A stretch of 64,000 nucleotides of DNA from Rugalucina vietnamica (taxonomy: Eukaryota > Mollusca > Bivalvia > Lucinida > Lucinidae): positions 50,888,760-50,952,759 of the forward strand of contig OZ024873.1 in assembly GCA_964017185.1 (NCBI GenBank), read 5' to 3'. Positions 38,334 through 50,300 of the stretch are shown here, one piece after another. The number at the start of each line of letters is the position of its first letter. Within the stretch, counting starts at the first letter, position 1. The notes beneath the pieces were generated by a model. The model made no database searches and was not told the DNA's origin. It was given only the letters and a program-made list of their open reading frames with translations. Both the position numbers and the translations under genes were made by a program.

Positions 38334-41300
38334 TAAAGAATGACATTATACTTTCATTTCAATCTAGGACTGAGGACCTGACCCAAAATGTCCGCGCTTA
38401 TGTCCTAGATTGGGTATACACGTCAGCTCTGTATACCACTCTAAAATAGATATGTCATTCTAAAACTACACTTCCCCATGTTTGTATGTACTTTGCACTG
38501 CTTATTTCTAAAATGTACTTGATAAGGGTACTGTCTTTCATTGGTGATGTGAGGTTCAATGTCAGGGGTGAGCATGTGCCAGGTTGTTTAGGTAGGGGGT
38601 GGGGAAGGGGGCTTGGTGGTTTCTAAAATGTACTTGTTAAGGGTACTGTCTTTCATTGGTGATGTGAGGTTCAATGTCAGGGGTGAGCATGTGCCAGGTT
38701 GTTTAGGTAGGGGGTGGGGAAGGGGGCTTGGTGGTTTCTAAAATGTACTTGTTAAGGGTACTGTTTTTCGTTGGTGATGTAATGTTCAATGTCAGGGGTG
38801 AGCATGTGCCGGGTTGTTTAGGTAGGGGGTAGGGAAGGGGCTTGGTGGCTACCAGCCGGGGGTATACGTGCCTCTCAAGGCACTTTTTCTAGTTGTGAAA
38901 GAAATGTGCTATAGGTAAGTTCTGGTAATCTGAGTCTAGGAGGCTTGTCTAGAAGAGTTTGAATAACTGACTGTTTGGACATGTCCTTGATGAAGGCCTC
39001 ATCACACTTAAGATGTAGACTTGCGTTTAATTGCGAAAAGTAGTTTTTATTTGTTTGATTTATTACTTTACTTCCCAGCGAGCAGCTATGGTCATGTAGG
39101 GATGTTAGCTGTTGAAAGAGATATGAGCCGCCTTGTGGGAAAACCAACAATGTGGTTTCCGAACAGGTCTGATACAAACCGACCTGTACAAGCACAGAAA
39201 TGAGCTAGAAGCTTGTAATTTCGGATTTAAGTAGAAGAGGAATTGTACTATCTGAGTAGCGAAAACAAAGGCGCTGATCATCTTCGCGGTTACCGCGAAG
39301 CTGATCTGCGTCTTTGTTTTCGCCTATGCAGATTGTTGGTTTTCCCATGAGGCGGCTCATATAAAGCAATAAATCAAACAATGAATAATTCTATTTTGCA
39401 ATAAAACACATATTGTCTACATCCAGGGGTTTTCGCTTAATGTGACAGCTTTAAGTTAGCTCTTGACTATGGAGATAAAGTTTTACCTCAAACATACAAA
39501 AGTATGTAGTGTATACATTCTTTGAGTTTTATTGTATGAAGGAGATAGATCAATAGGTATGCAACTGAATCTATGGCACAAAAAGCTTTCTATTGACAAA
39601 TGAGCAGCGTCGTGAGAAAACAGGATTTTTGCCTATGTGAAAACAAGGGTGCAGATCAGCTGTGCAGTAACTGCACAGCTATCAGTACTTTGTTTTCGCT
39701 ATGTGGATAGGTTCTCTAGCCTTCTTCTGTGTGTGTACAGCTTGGTTTGTGTCAGACCTGGTAGCTAGGAAACCCAAATTGTAAGTTTTCTCATGCAGAG
39801 GCTCAAATTAGGAAAGCTGTGTTCCTGAAACGTTTAAGGAAACGTTGCTAGAATGTTCATTTCCTGTAAATTTCCTTTGGGGTAATTGACTTGTCAGATG
39901 TTGGATGTACATTTCTCCTGCTGATTACAACATATTGCTGTCATTTGTGACAAATTGTGTTTGAAAATTGTATGCCATACATCAGTACCTCAGTTCATTT
40001 GAGCCACAGTGCGAGAAAACCAGTCTTCTGGTGTTCTGACCATGTCTGACACAAACTGGCCTGTGCAGTTACAGAAGAAGGCTGGAAGCTGGATATTTCA
40101 GATTTAAGAAGAAGAGGGGTTGTATTACCCATGTATGAAAAAACAAAGGCGCTGATCAGCTGTGCAGTTACTGCACAGCTGATCTGCGCCTTTGTTTTGG
40201 CATATACAAAAAGCCATTTTTATCATCTTGCAGCTCATTTAGATTGGATCTACGTCTCAGTCAGAAGCAAGAAATAGACAACAATTTGAGCCACCGCATG
40301 GGAAAACCAGCAATCTGCATAGGCGAAAACAAAGGCGCAGATCAGCTTCGCAGTGTTACTGCGAAGCTGATCAGCGCCTTTGTTTTCGCTGCAGGGATAA
40401 TACAATTCCTCTACTTTCTTAATCCAAAATTTCCAGCCTCTAACCATCTTCTGTGATTGTACAGCCCGGTTTGTGTCGGACCTGGTTGGAACCCAAATTG
40501 TTGGTTTTCTCACGCACAGGCTCATTTGTCAATAAAATTCTGTGATCATCTTGAAATCTCTGAAATATTGACAGACTGAATAATCTGGATTTAATGACAC
40601 TCGCAACAATAATATATGAGCCTTTGCGTGAGAAAACCAACAATTTGGGTTCCGACCAGGTCTGACACCATTGGGCTGTTCAGTCACTAAAGATGGATAG
40701 AGGCAGGAAGTTTTGGTATTAGAAAGTAGAGGTATTGTATCTGTAGTGAAAACAAAGGCGCTGATCAGCTTCGCAGTTACTGCGAAGCTGATCTGCACCT
40801 TTGTTTTCGCCTATGCAGATTGTTAGTTTTCCCATGAGGTTGCTCAACAATTTACAGACTAGGGTCACTTTTTCTGTTCAGTTTAGCACAAGCATAACCA
40901 GATATTGTTTAAGAAATATGCACAAATGATTGATTCACAGAGAAAAAAAATGTCAAAATTGGTATTTCAAATTGCTTCTTATAATGCACACAGAAAAAAG
41001 TATGTAGATGTATGCTGTTAATTTTGATGCAGTTTCTGCTTCAAACTAAGGATAAGAGAATCAGACAAGAAGACTAATAAGATCTTTGAAATGTTTTGTG
41101 CTGTCATCTCTTTCTTACCACCGTCCTATTGCCTGGGTTGGGATTTTGAATTTAAATGTATCATTTCTTGTGCCTTTTATTCTTACTTTAAATATCATTG
41201 TACGAAATGTCTTCAATTTTTTTGTCTGGGAAATATTATAACTTATTGGTATACCAGAGTTTCAAAACCTGAGAACCTTATTGAAATTTTCAACAAAAAC

Positions 41301-44300
41301 TTAATGTATCGTGTCTTATATATATTCTTAGCTTTATCATTCTTCTTGATGCCTTTGGCGTGATTGTAAAATGAAACTAGGCAGAATGTTTTGTGACAAT
41401 ACTGCACAGTCAACCTTTACTGTCTGCTCTTGCCCATTTAGCTTTGCAGTGCTAATTACAATGCATACATATGATATCTCCCTATTTGGAGGAATTTTCC
41501 TATTTTGGAGGAATTTCTCCCTATTTGGAATTTCAAAATTTCCTTATAACATCTCCCTATTTGGAATTTCAGATCTCCCTATTTCAAATCATGAAACTCC
41601 TTCTTTGTTTAATCATTCTCCCTATTTCGAAAGGCAAGTCTCCTATTTTTGCTTCCCAGGTGGATCACATAATGCAATGGTATAAAGATGAAAACATGAT
41701 GTTTACCCTATATACCCATGATGCAACCAAATTTATTTCAGCACAGATTGAAGCAACATCACACAACGTGTGACAAAATGGAGTGTGGTGATTGGAATCC
41801 ACATAGATTGTCCAACAACCAACAGTAAGGCAGTTGGCTTAATCACTTGATCATCTCACCGTTGTGTCTGGTGTGGGTTCGAGCCCCGCACTGGCCACAT
41901 GTGAGACAAGCCAAGTTCTGCTTGCAGGTGTGCCAGGTGTTTTTTCTCGGGGTTCTCCCGTTTTCGCCCACCTACTGATTGGCCCATCTCATATGAGCTG
42001 AAATAATCTTGAAAGGGACGTAAAACTGAATTAAAAAAAAAAAAAAAAAAAAGCAGTTGGCTCTTTGCTGTATGTTTTTGTTGGCTATAAATCACTGCAC
42101 TCCATTTCTCCTTGTGACATGTTACGTTGCAACAATCTGCGCAGTAAGAAATGTGCATCACTGATATATGAGCCAAGTCATGAGGAAACCGGATTTTGGC
42201 CTATGTGAAAACAAAGGCGCAGATCAGCTGTGCAGTAACTGCACAGCTGATCAGCACCTTTGTTTTCCCTACACAGATAGTACAATCCTTTTTCATCTCA
42301 AGTCTGAAATTACATGCTTCTAGCCTTCTTCTGTGACTGTACAGACCAGGTCGGAAACCCTGAAGATCAGTTTTTGCATGACGCGGCTCATGTAGATGTT
42401 GATGAAGCCATTAGCTAAGTAACAGAAAGCTTTTCACTTTATATATTTTATTATGCAAAAACTCAGGCTATTGCAAGACAATAGTAACATGTCTTGCAGC
42501 AAAAACCTCAGCTACAGATCTCATTAAAAGCTGAAGTTATTGTTTTAGAAACTAGATATATCTGTATATTAATATAAATAAAACAGTTTTTATGTAGAAT
42601 TTGTATTTAATATCTTTTTTACATGTATCATAAATGTTATAAAACCTTGATTATTACTTTTATATGAGACAGATCTGAAGGTTATGTTACTCACACATTT
42701 ATGACAGCTTCATTCCATTGTAGGGGCTTTTGTTGCATTGTGGTTAAGTGACATGCCTTGTAAAAGAGTAAGCTAGTTTGAGCGCCAGCTACTCTAGTCA
42801 TTCAGACAAGATTTTAAACTGTGGTATCATCTCTATATGACCATAGTTGTTGAGCGGGATGCATGAAGTCACTTGGCTTACCAGTTTTGTGACAGTCTGA
42901 CACTATTATAGTTTTTCGATCCATCCTTTTTAGTCATTAACATGTAGCTAGTGCTTAAAAGCAACAAATGAGCCGCCTCATGAGAAAACCAACAATCTGC
43001 ATATGGGAAAACAAAGGGGCAGATCAGCTTCGCAGCAGGGCCTTTGTTTTCGCTACATGGATAGTAAGTTCCTCTTCTTTCTAAATCCAAAATTTCCAGC
43101 CCCTAACGATCTTCTGTGCTTGTACAGCTTGGTTTGTGTCAGACCTGCTGGGAAACCACATTGTTTGTTTTCTCATGACGCGGCTCAAATCAATGACAAA
43201 GACAATGGCAAAGACACAGATCAGGTGCAAAGTAATTGCACAGCTTGTCAGCATCTACTCCATAGATAAAATACAGTAAGTAACTGGAGGAGAAGTCCAA
43301 CTAAGATATAACTACCCATTAACTTTCTCAAACCAAGGTTTTATGCCACCTGCAATTTTCTGTCACTGTATACCAAAAGACAGATTTTCACATGACGATG
43401 TTCATTTGATTTCAGATCTACATAGCTGCATTCAGTATAATGCATGGTGATGCCTTCCGACTGGTTTACGGCTACGATAGCTATGGCAATACCTGTGACG
43501 CCGACAACACGGGCAGGAAGGTGAAGAATGTGTCACTGTCGGGCATGAACATGAAAGGGAGGCCGTAAGTACATAACGAAAACATGACTATATATGCAAT
43601 AATTTTCAATTTTTTTTTTTTTTTTTTTTTTTTTGCTGTAAACATGAAAATTTTTGGTCTAAATATTTTGATATTTTCAATATTTATGTTCAAAACATTG
43701 ATGGTACACATTAGAACCACATGCAGTTGTAATGAGTACCTGCAATCTATGTTTTGGGTCAAAAATAAGTAAAAATTGCATACCCATGTACACCAAGTTT
43801 ATCACATTAAAGTGGGATATTACACAATTGGTGCCCTTGAGTGAGGATGACATGGCGATTTGTTTACCCGAGGCAGGCAATATAACCTGTCGAGGGTGAA
43901 CAAATCGTCATGTCACCCTCACTCAAGGGCAACAATTGCTTTATTATACAGAACCCTTTTTGAAACAAATTAGCGACATACCATAGGACAAACACGTGAC
44001 ACCAAGTGCAACTGCACATTTAGGTGAATATGACGTCAGAGGGTGATATGATCATGCGACATGACAGAATAGCACCCTCCACGTGCACTTTACACAAACG
44101 CATGTGACTGCAAGTGCAGCTGAACGTTTTAGGCAGATGTGACGTCAGAGGGTTATAATTATGATCATGCGACATGACGGAATAGCACCCTCCGTGTGAC
44201 CTGCTCTGGGCCAATGAAAATCCACACTCAGCCAATGAATATTAATGAGGTATAATAGAAAGGTTTATACATGATTTACTGATGAGCTAGAAATATGTAC

Positions 44301-47300
44301 TATGTGAATATACAATATAGAATTCTGGCACATCTCTTTCTTTCATGGAGATAATGGTGGGCTAGTGGCTGGAGGCATCAAACTCAAGACCATGAGGTCA
44401 GAGGTCCAAATCTCACCGGTGCTCGGAGGTGTTATGCCCTTGAGCAAGACACATTTACTCTCCATGGTATAGGTTAATACACTGGAAGCACTGGTTCTGT
44501 ATGCACATGACTGAAAAAATTGTTAATGTGACATTAAAAACAAAAACAAAACAAAAAAAAAAAAAAACAAAAAAAAAAAACACTTACTTTTTAATGAAGA
44601 TTGGGAATGAAAATAGTTCTTTAATCATTCTCCTTCTTCTGACTAAATGTTTTGTTTTAAAAATCATTTATTAACGGGCCATTTCAGTAACCTAATTATA
44701 AAAGGGATACCCACTAACTTGCTAAATTGCAGTTTTGTGTGGGTGAAATTTCTCTATTAATCAATCCAATACAAAGTGCCAAAATAATGCTTAAAATGGA
44801 ATTGATCAGATTTGCTGATAATTCTGGTTCCATTGTAAGAGTGTCTGCATTTGTATGACTTCTTCCATTGGGGCATGCTTATTAAAACACCATGTCTGGA
44901 ATCTAGCATGTCTAGTATGCAAATTTTACCATATTTTTCTCAGCATGAGAAAACCAACAATCAGGTCCAACACAAACCGGCCTGTACTGTCATGGAAGCA
45001 GGCTAGAATCTTAAATTTTGGATCGAAGAAGAAGAGGGATTATACTATCTGTATAGTGAAAACAAAGGCGCTGATCAGCTTTGCATTAATTACTACAAAG
45101 CTGATCTGCGTCTTTGTTTTTGCATGTGCAGATAGTTGGTTTTCTCATGCAGGGGCTGAAATGGTACAGTATGCTAACCTGCCTATCCAGCATCCTGTAG
45201 TATTTTTGGTATAAAAATTTGACAATGTTTAGATTACAAATCGTAAAAATGACCATATTTTAGATGTAACAGGTAATCCAAGGTAATAAAACTCCTGCCA
45301 CCCGATGGCAAATGTGCCCCTTTAAGATGAGGAAAACTGGACATGCATGTAAAACAGTTTTACCATATTATAGTGCTGTGTTAGGGGTTGTGTCTAGATA
45401 ATATGGACATGCTAACAGAATGTTGTGATGGGACAAATAAGTCAGAAAAAGTAGGACTCCCTGCTATAGAATAGGAAAGCTTAATTTCAAAAGATCTTTA
45501 GCTATTCTTAAATGAAGATTTAAATATAAGAGGCATTGTATAATAAACAGAGATGTAAAATGGTTGTGTTAAAATTATCTATTAAACCTAGTTTTGCAAT
45601 TGTGCTTATAGCATAAATTCTTTTAAAACTTTTAACTTAAATATCTAAATTTCTTTATCTCTAAATTCCTTTCAGGTACATGTGTTTTTTATGGATGTCC
45701 AGTCCCCATTCACCGATCTGAGTCTGTGTGTCAACAAATGTCCTGACTATCAGTTAGATGACCTTGGGGAAGTCCAGCACTTCATCCAGACCTGGGGTTC
45801 ACAGCTGTGTTAAAAACAATTTTGTTTTTATTTACATCAAATGCTATAAAGCATTTACTGCATGTATTCTTTATTTTTTTCAGATATGTGTTTTTCATGG
45901 ATGTCCAGTCCCCCTTCACCTCTCTGAGTCTGTGTGTTAACAAATGTCCTGACTACCAGTTAGATGACCTGGGGGAAGTTCAGCTGTTCATCCAGACCTG
46001 GGGCTCACAGCTGTGTCGCTATGATATCTGGCCCAACAAGACAACACAACAGGTGTCGTCAAAGAAAGGGCCCTGTCCTGTTGTACCAGTCCTAGCCAGG
46101 TAATATAAAATGAGCCTGTGCGTGAGAAAACCAACAGTTTTGGTTCCTATCAGGTCCTACACAAACCGAGCTGTACAGTCACAGAAGATGGTTAGAGGCT
46201 GGAAATTTTGGATTTAGAAAGTAGAGGAATTGTACTATCCGTGTAGCAAAAACAAGTATGCTGATAAGCTTTGCAGTTTCTGCGTCTTTGTTTTCACCAA
46301 TACAGATTGTTGTTTTTTCCATGTAGCAGCTCAATGTTGTATGTTATATTACATTTTTGTAAAATACTTGATTGACATACCATATTTGTTCTAATTAGCA
46401 CACAATCATGGTCCAATAAGTGTACACCCTGGTCATTGCAAAAAAAATTATATACTTGGTATATTTCACAATTTTTACACAAATTGCTGCATTAAAGCTT
46501 AACATTAAATGGTCAAACACTATTATAAACGATTGGAACACTTCAATGGCATCATAGTTGATTAGTTTGACCTGTTTATTTTATCCGATAATGTATTGTT
46601 TTGGTTCATAGTGTGCACTTATTAGGACGATATTTTGTTACCTTGACTTTAGATTATTTTGAAAAGGTAAGCGCACTAATTAGAACGATTACAGTACTGT
46701 ATTTTACTGCAAAGTTTTGAATATAGAAATGTATGATAAAATTTTAATCACATAAAATATACAGAATGAAATAGGAAAAATTGAGAGACTAATCAGGCTG
46801 CTGTAGTTTCACACATCTACACTGTTTTCCTAGACATTTTAATGTATAGAATTGTTTCTCAAGAAATATTTCTTTGCGCATTCTTCCTGTTTAAAAAACT
46901 GTCGTAGAGAAAACATTTAACTGTCTCAAGGATTTAAATCAATGTGGTAAAATATATAGGGTGTTACCCAAAAGGTGCAAACTGCCAATTAAAGTAGAAA
47001 CTTAAACCAAATCTGTTACAATAATTCACTTGGCTGGAGTTTAATTCTTACCAAAAGTCTACTTTAATTATCACCTAAGCAATGCTTATTTACTTCTATG
47101 CAGTGAACTGATAGTTAATTTGACTTTGAAACGACACCCTCTGCCGATACTGCACATGGGATTTTTACTTCTCCATATACCATAAAAATTCTATTAAACT
47201 GACACCAACACTCTAATAAATGCCCCAGGGGTGGATCCAGGAGTTCTGAAAGGGGGTTTGTTTTCAACAATTTACCTGATTATTCACAAATTTGCCGATG

Positions 47301-50300
47301 AAATTGAAATAATTTGGTCCAGAAGGGGGGTTCAAGCAAACCACCCGAACCTCCTCTAAGTCTGCCACTGCGCCCATACCCCTATTTTGATGCCAAAACT
47401 CGGGCTGAGGTTATAAAACTTTTTTCATGCTCAGCTCAGCTGAGACTAAAATTTATCCTGCTCATAAATGTTAAAATGCCAACAATTGTTGGCATTTTAA
47501 CATTTATTAGCAGGATAAATTACAGGCTTTGACGTTCTAAACCTTCAATTTCAATATATTTGGGCTATTTCAGTATTTATGAGGATTTGAAATTTCAAGC
47601 TCAGCCGAGTTGAGCATGAAAAAAGTTTTATAACCTCGGAGCCTGGTCATTTTATCCGTGAGTTTTGGAATTTCAGGAACCTCTAATAAACACCCACTTT
47701 AAAAATGTTTGGAAAAAATCCTATATTTTAAGCCGTAAATTAATTGCTACCTTTGTTGCTTTATCACATAAAACACAAATCTATTTGTCTCTTGTAGTCC
47801 AAATAAATGGTAATACATGCACATGGGATACCCAAACAACTACATGTACTTGGAACAAAAGTCCTGTCTGGGGCATATTGAGAGCCACCAATGATTTCAA
47901 TTCCTGTATATGAATTCCTGAATATTGCCCTACAGTGTAGCCTCCAATAAACCCCCATCCCCTTCTATTGTTGAGGTACTGTTTTGAAGAAACGTCCGTC
48001 CATATAATAGAATTTTTACGGTATCTGTGAATTTGTTGATTGGATTGACACTGGTACATGGAGGGAGCTAAAAGCGCTACAAAAATTTGAAAGATGGATC
48101 CTGGTCATACTTCATCTGACTGCCCAACACTATTGCCCCGGACTAAGCCAGAAACATTAGGCTCACCTGGGTAACAAAATATGCAGGTTGGAAGACAGCA
48201 AGTGTGAAATCTATGAATTCTAGTTCTGCTAGATAACAACCCTAGCACATCAGGAAAACATGTTCGTGAAATGTATACCCCTGATACCCCAGTTCTATAT
48301 ATTAAAACTGGGGTGTATAGGGGTGTACCTATTTTTATTTTTGATCCAAAACATAGATTGCGGGTACTCATTAGAACCCCCTCACCGAGGCGGTTATAAG
48401 GTGTACCCACAATCAATGTTTTGAGCATAAATTTTGAAAATATCAAAATTTTCCCAATGAGATTTTCCATTTTTACTGCTGAAAAAATCTCTATATTGCA
48501 TGGGCATGTTTTCGTAATGCTTGTGCTGAGCTGCCCACCTTTCGTGGCGACACTGGTCAATATAGCAGAATCCAGTCCACACTAAAACAGACCAATAAAC
48601 ATCCTTATAAATATTGTGTTACGCTTTTAATGGGTATAATCACATAAATCAAGCTTATGCCGTTATTGATGGCTCAATCAAACAAGATTTCAAGTAGAAT
48701 GTAATGGGATTAATGGATTTCGTCCACAGTTAAGAGAAAGAATAAAATTCTCCAAAGAATTCTCCTAATGATTCAATTGAATAGATGTTTGCAGAAGAAA
48801 ATTGATTCGTTTGCAAGATACACGGCTTCTAGATGGATTCTAGCAGCAAGTCATTACGAAAACTTGGTTGTGCAATATACAGAGATTTTTTTCTGCAGTA
48901 AATATTGAAAATTTCATAGGAAAATTTTGATACTTTCATATTTTTGCTTTAAATATTGATTGTGGGTACAGATTAGAATCAAGTCAGCAAGGCAATTCTA
49001 GTGAGTACCCAAAATCTATGTTTTGAATAAAAAAGTAAGAAAAATAGATGTACCCCTGTTCACCCAAGTTTTATAAAAGATATAAAAATGGGGTTTAAGG
49101 GGATACACTATATTTTTCATGAACAAGTTTTCCTGATGGTATACTTTGCATGAGCATGTTTTCCTGATGTTTGAGCTAAACAGTCATGTGAACCAAAGTC
49201 ACTTCCTAAAACTGAGGTGGAATAAAGTGAATTGACAATCACATACTGATACAAAGAGAAAATATTGGAAGCTGAGAAAGCAGATATTTCCCAAAAGGTT
49301 GCCACTCAGTCACCTGAACTATGAACATACACATAAAAGGCACAAACTGCATGAAAATAAATCAGGAAAGCTCAATGGCTGAAATGAGACTGGTTGCCAG
49401 CACTGTGTCACCAGAGACCCAAAAGTCTGATGTCTTGTAGTGGGGCTATACACATACATTTGACAAAAACATCTGTAGAGATTGATAGATTTGATAATCT
49501 CACTATCAGCTCTGTAAGTCATGAATCGGGACAATATTTGGATTGAACATTACACCATGTCATTGTTTTAACCTGATTGAGTTTTCAGCAACATGGGAAT
49601 TTTATGCTGTCTCAGCTTTAGATTGAAAGCAAATTTGTGAAGGGGACTTGTCACGATTGATAATCTTGTAGTTTTAGTGAGGAACTGTATTAAAAGGACA
49701 CTAGTCCCGAGCTTTTGCAATGTAAAAATAATCTGGGTTTCATGCATACTTGCTCTTAATTCAGTGAGTCCCAAAAGCTGTCTACACAGTTAAAACAGTC
49801 TACAGTTGATGTTCAAGTGTGTTTTGAGGAAAGCAAGATTCCCACACAGTTGATAGACTTAAATGCCTCCTGGATGTTCGCTGCTAACATTTGACATTTC
49901 GGAACTTCCGGTTTTTCTTTTGTTGAATATCTCGTAAACGGTTGCAGATATTGTCCTAATATTTTATATTTGGATACATATTGATGATATGCATTGAATG
50001 AGCCATGAAAATTGTCAATCTAAGAAACTTCATTTTTTCACCCCATTTTCTGCAACTTTTCAGAAAATTTTAGATGTCAGTAAAATTTAGGGGGTAGGGT
50101 AGATTAAACTTGAATATTACACATCTTCAAATTAATTGCACCAGTTCGATGTTTGTTTAAGCAGCAGTATATGTGTAAATGGCCTTCTAAGTCAGTCTAT
50201 GTGTCTTTGGTGTGCTGGTTTTAAAATTTTAGGTGGTTTTATGAAATGGGCTTTAAGAAACAAAACAGCCGAAAAAAGGCTGAAAATAGCGATTTTCAAG

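Noticed and set aside
41091-41773. Hydrophobic and repetitive frames near 41.1-41.8 kb in intron 2
   Set aside because: The second is driven by a CTCCCTATTTGGAATTTC minisatellite and the first has no conserved motif. Neither has phases or splice sites fitting the transporter.
48105-48560. 151-residue open frame on the minus strand
   Set aside because: Most of it lies within a family-D foldback element; no domain, repeat-independent part or splice context is visible.
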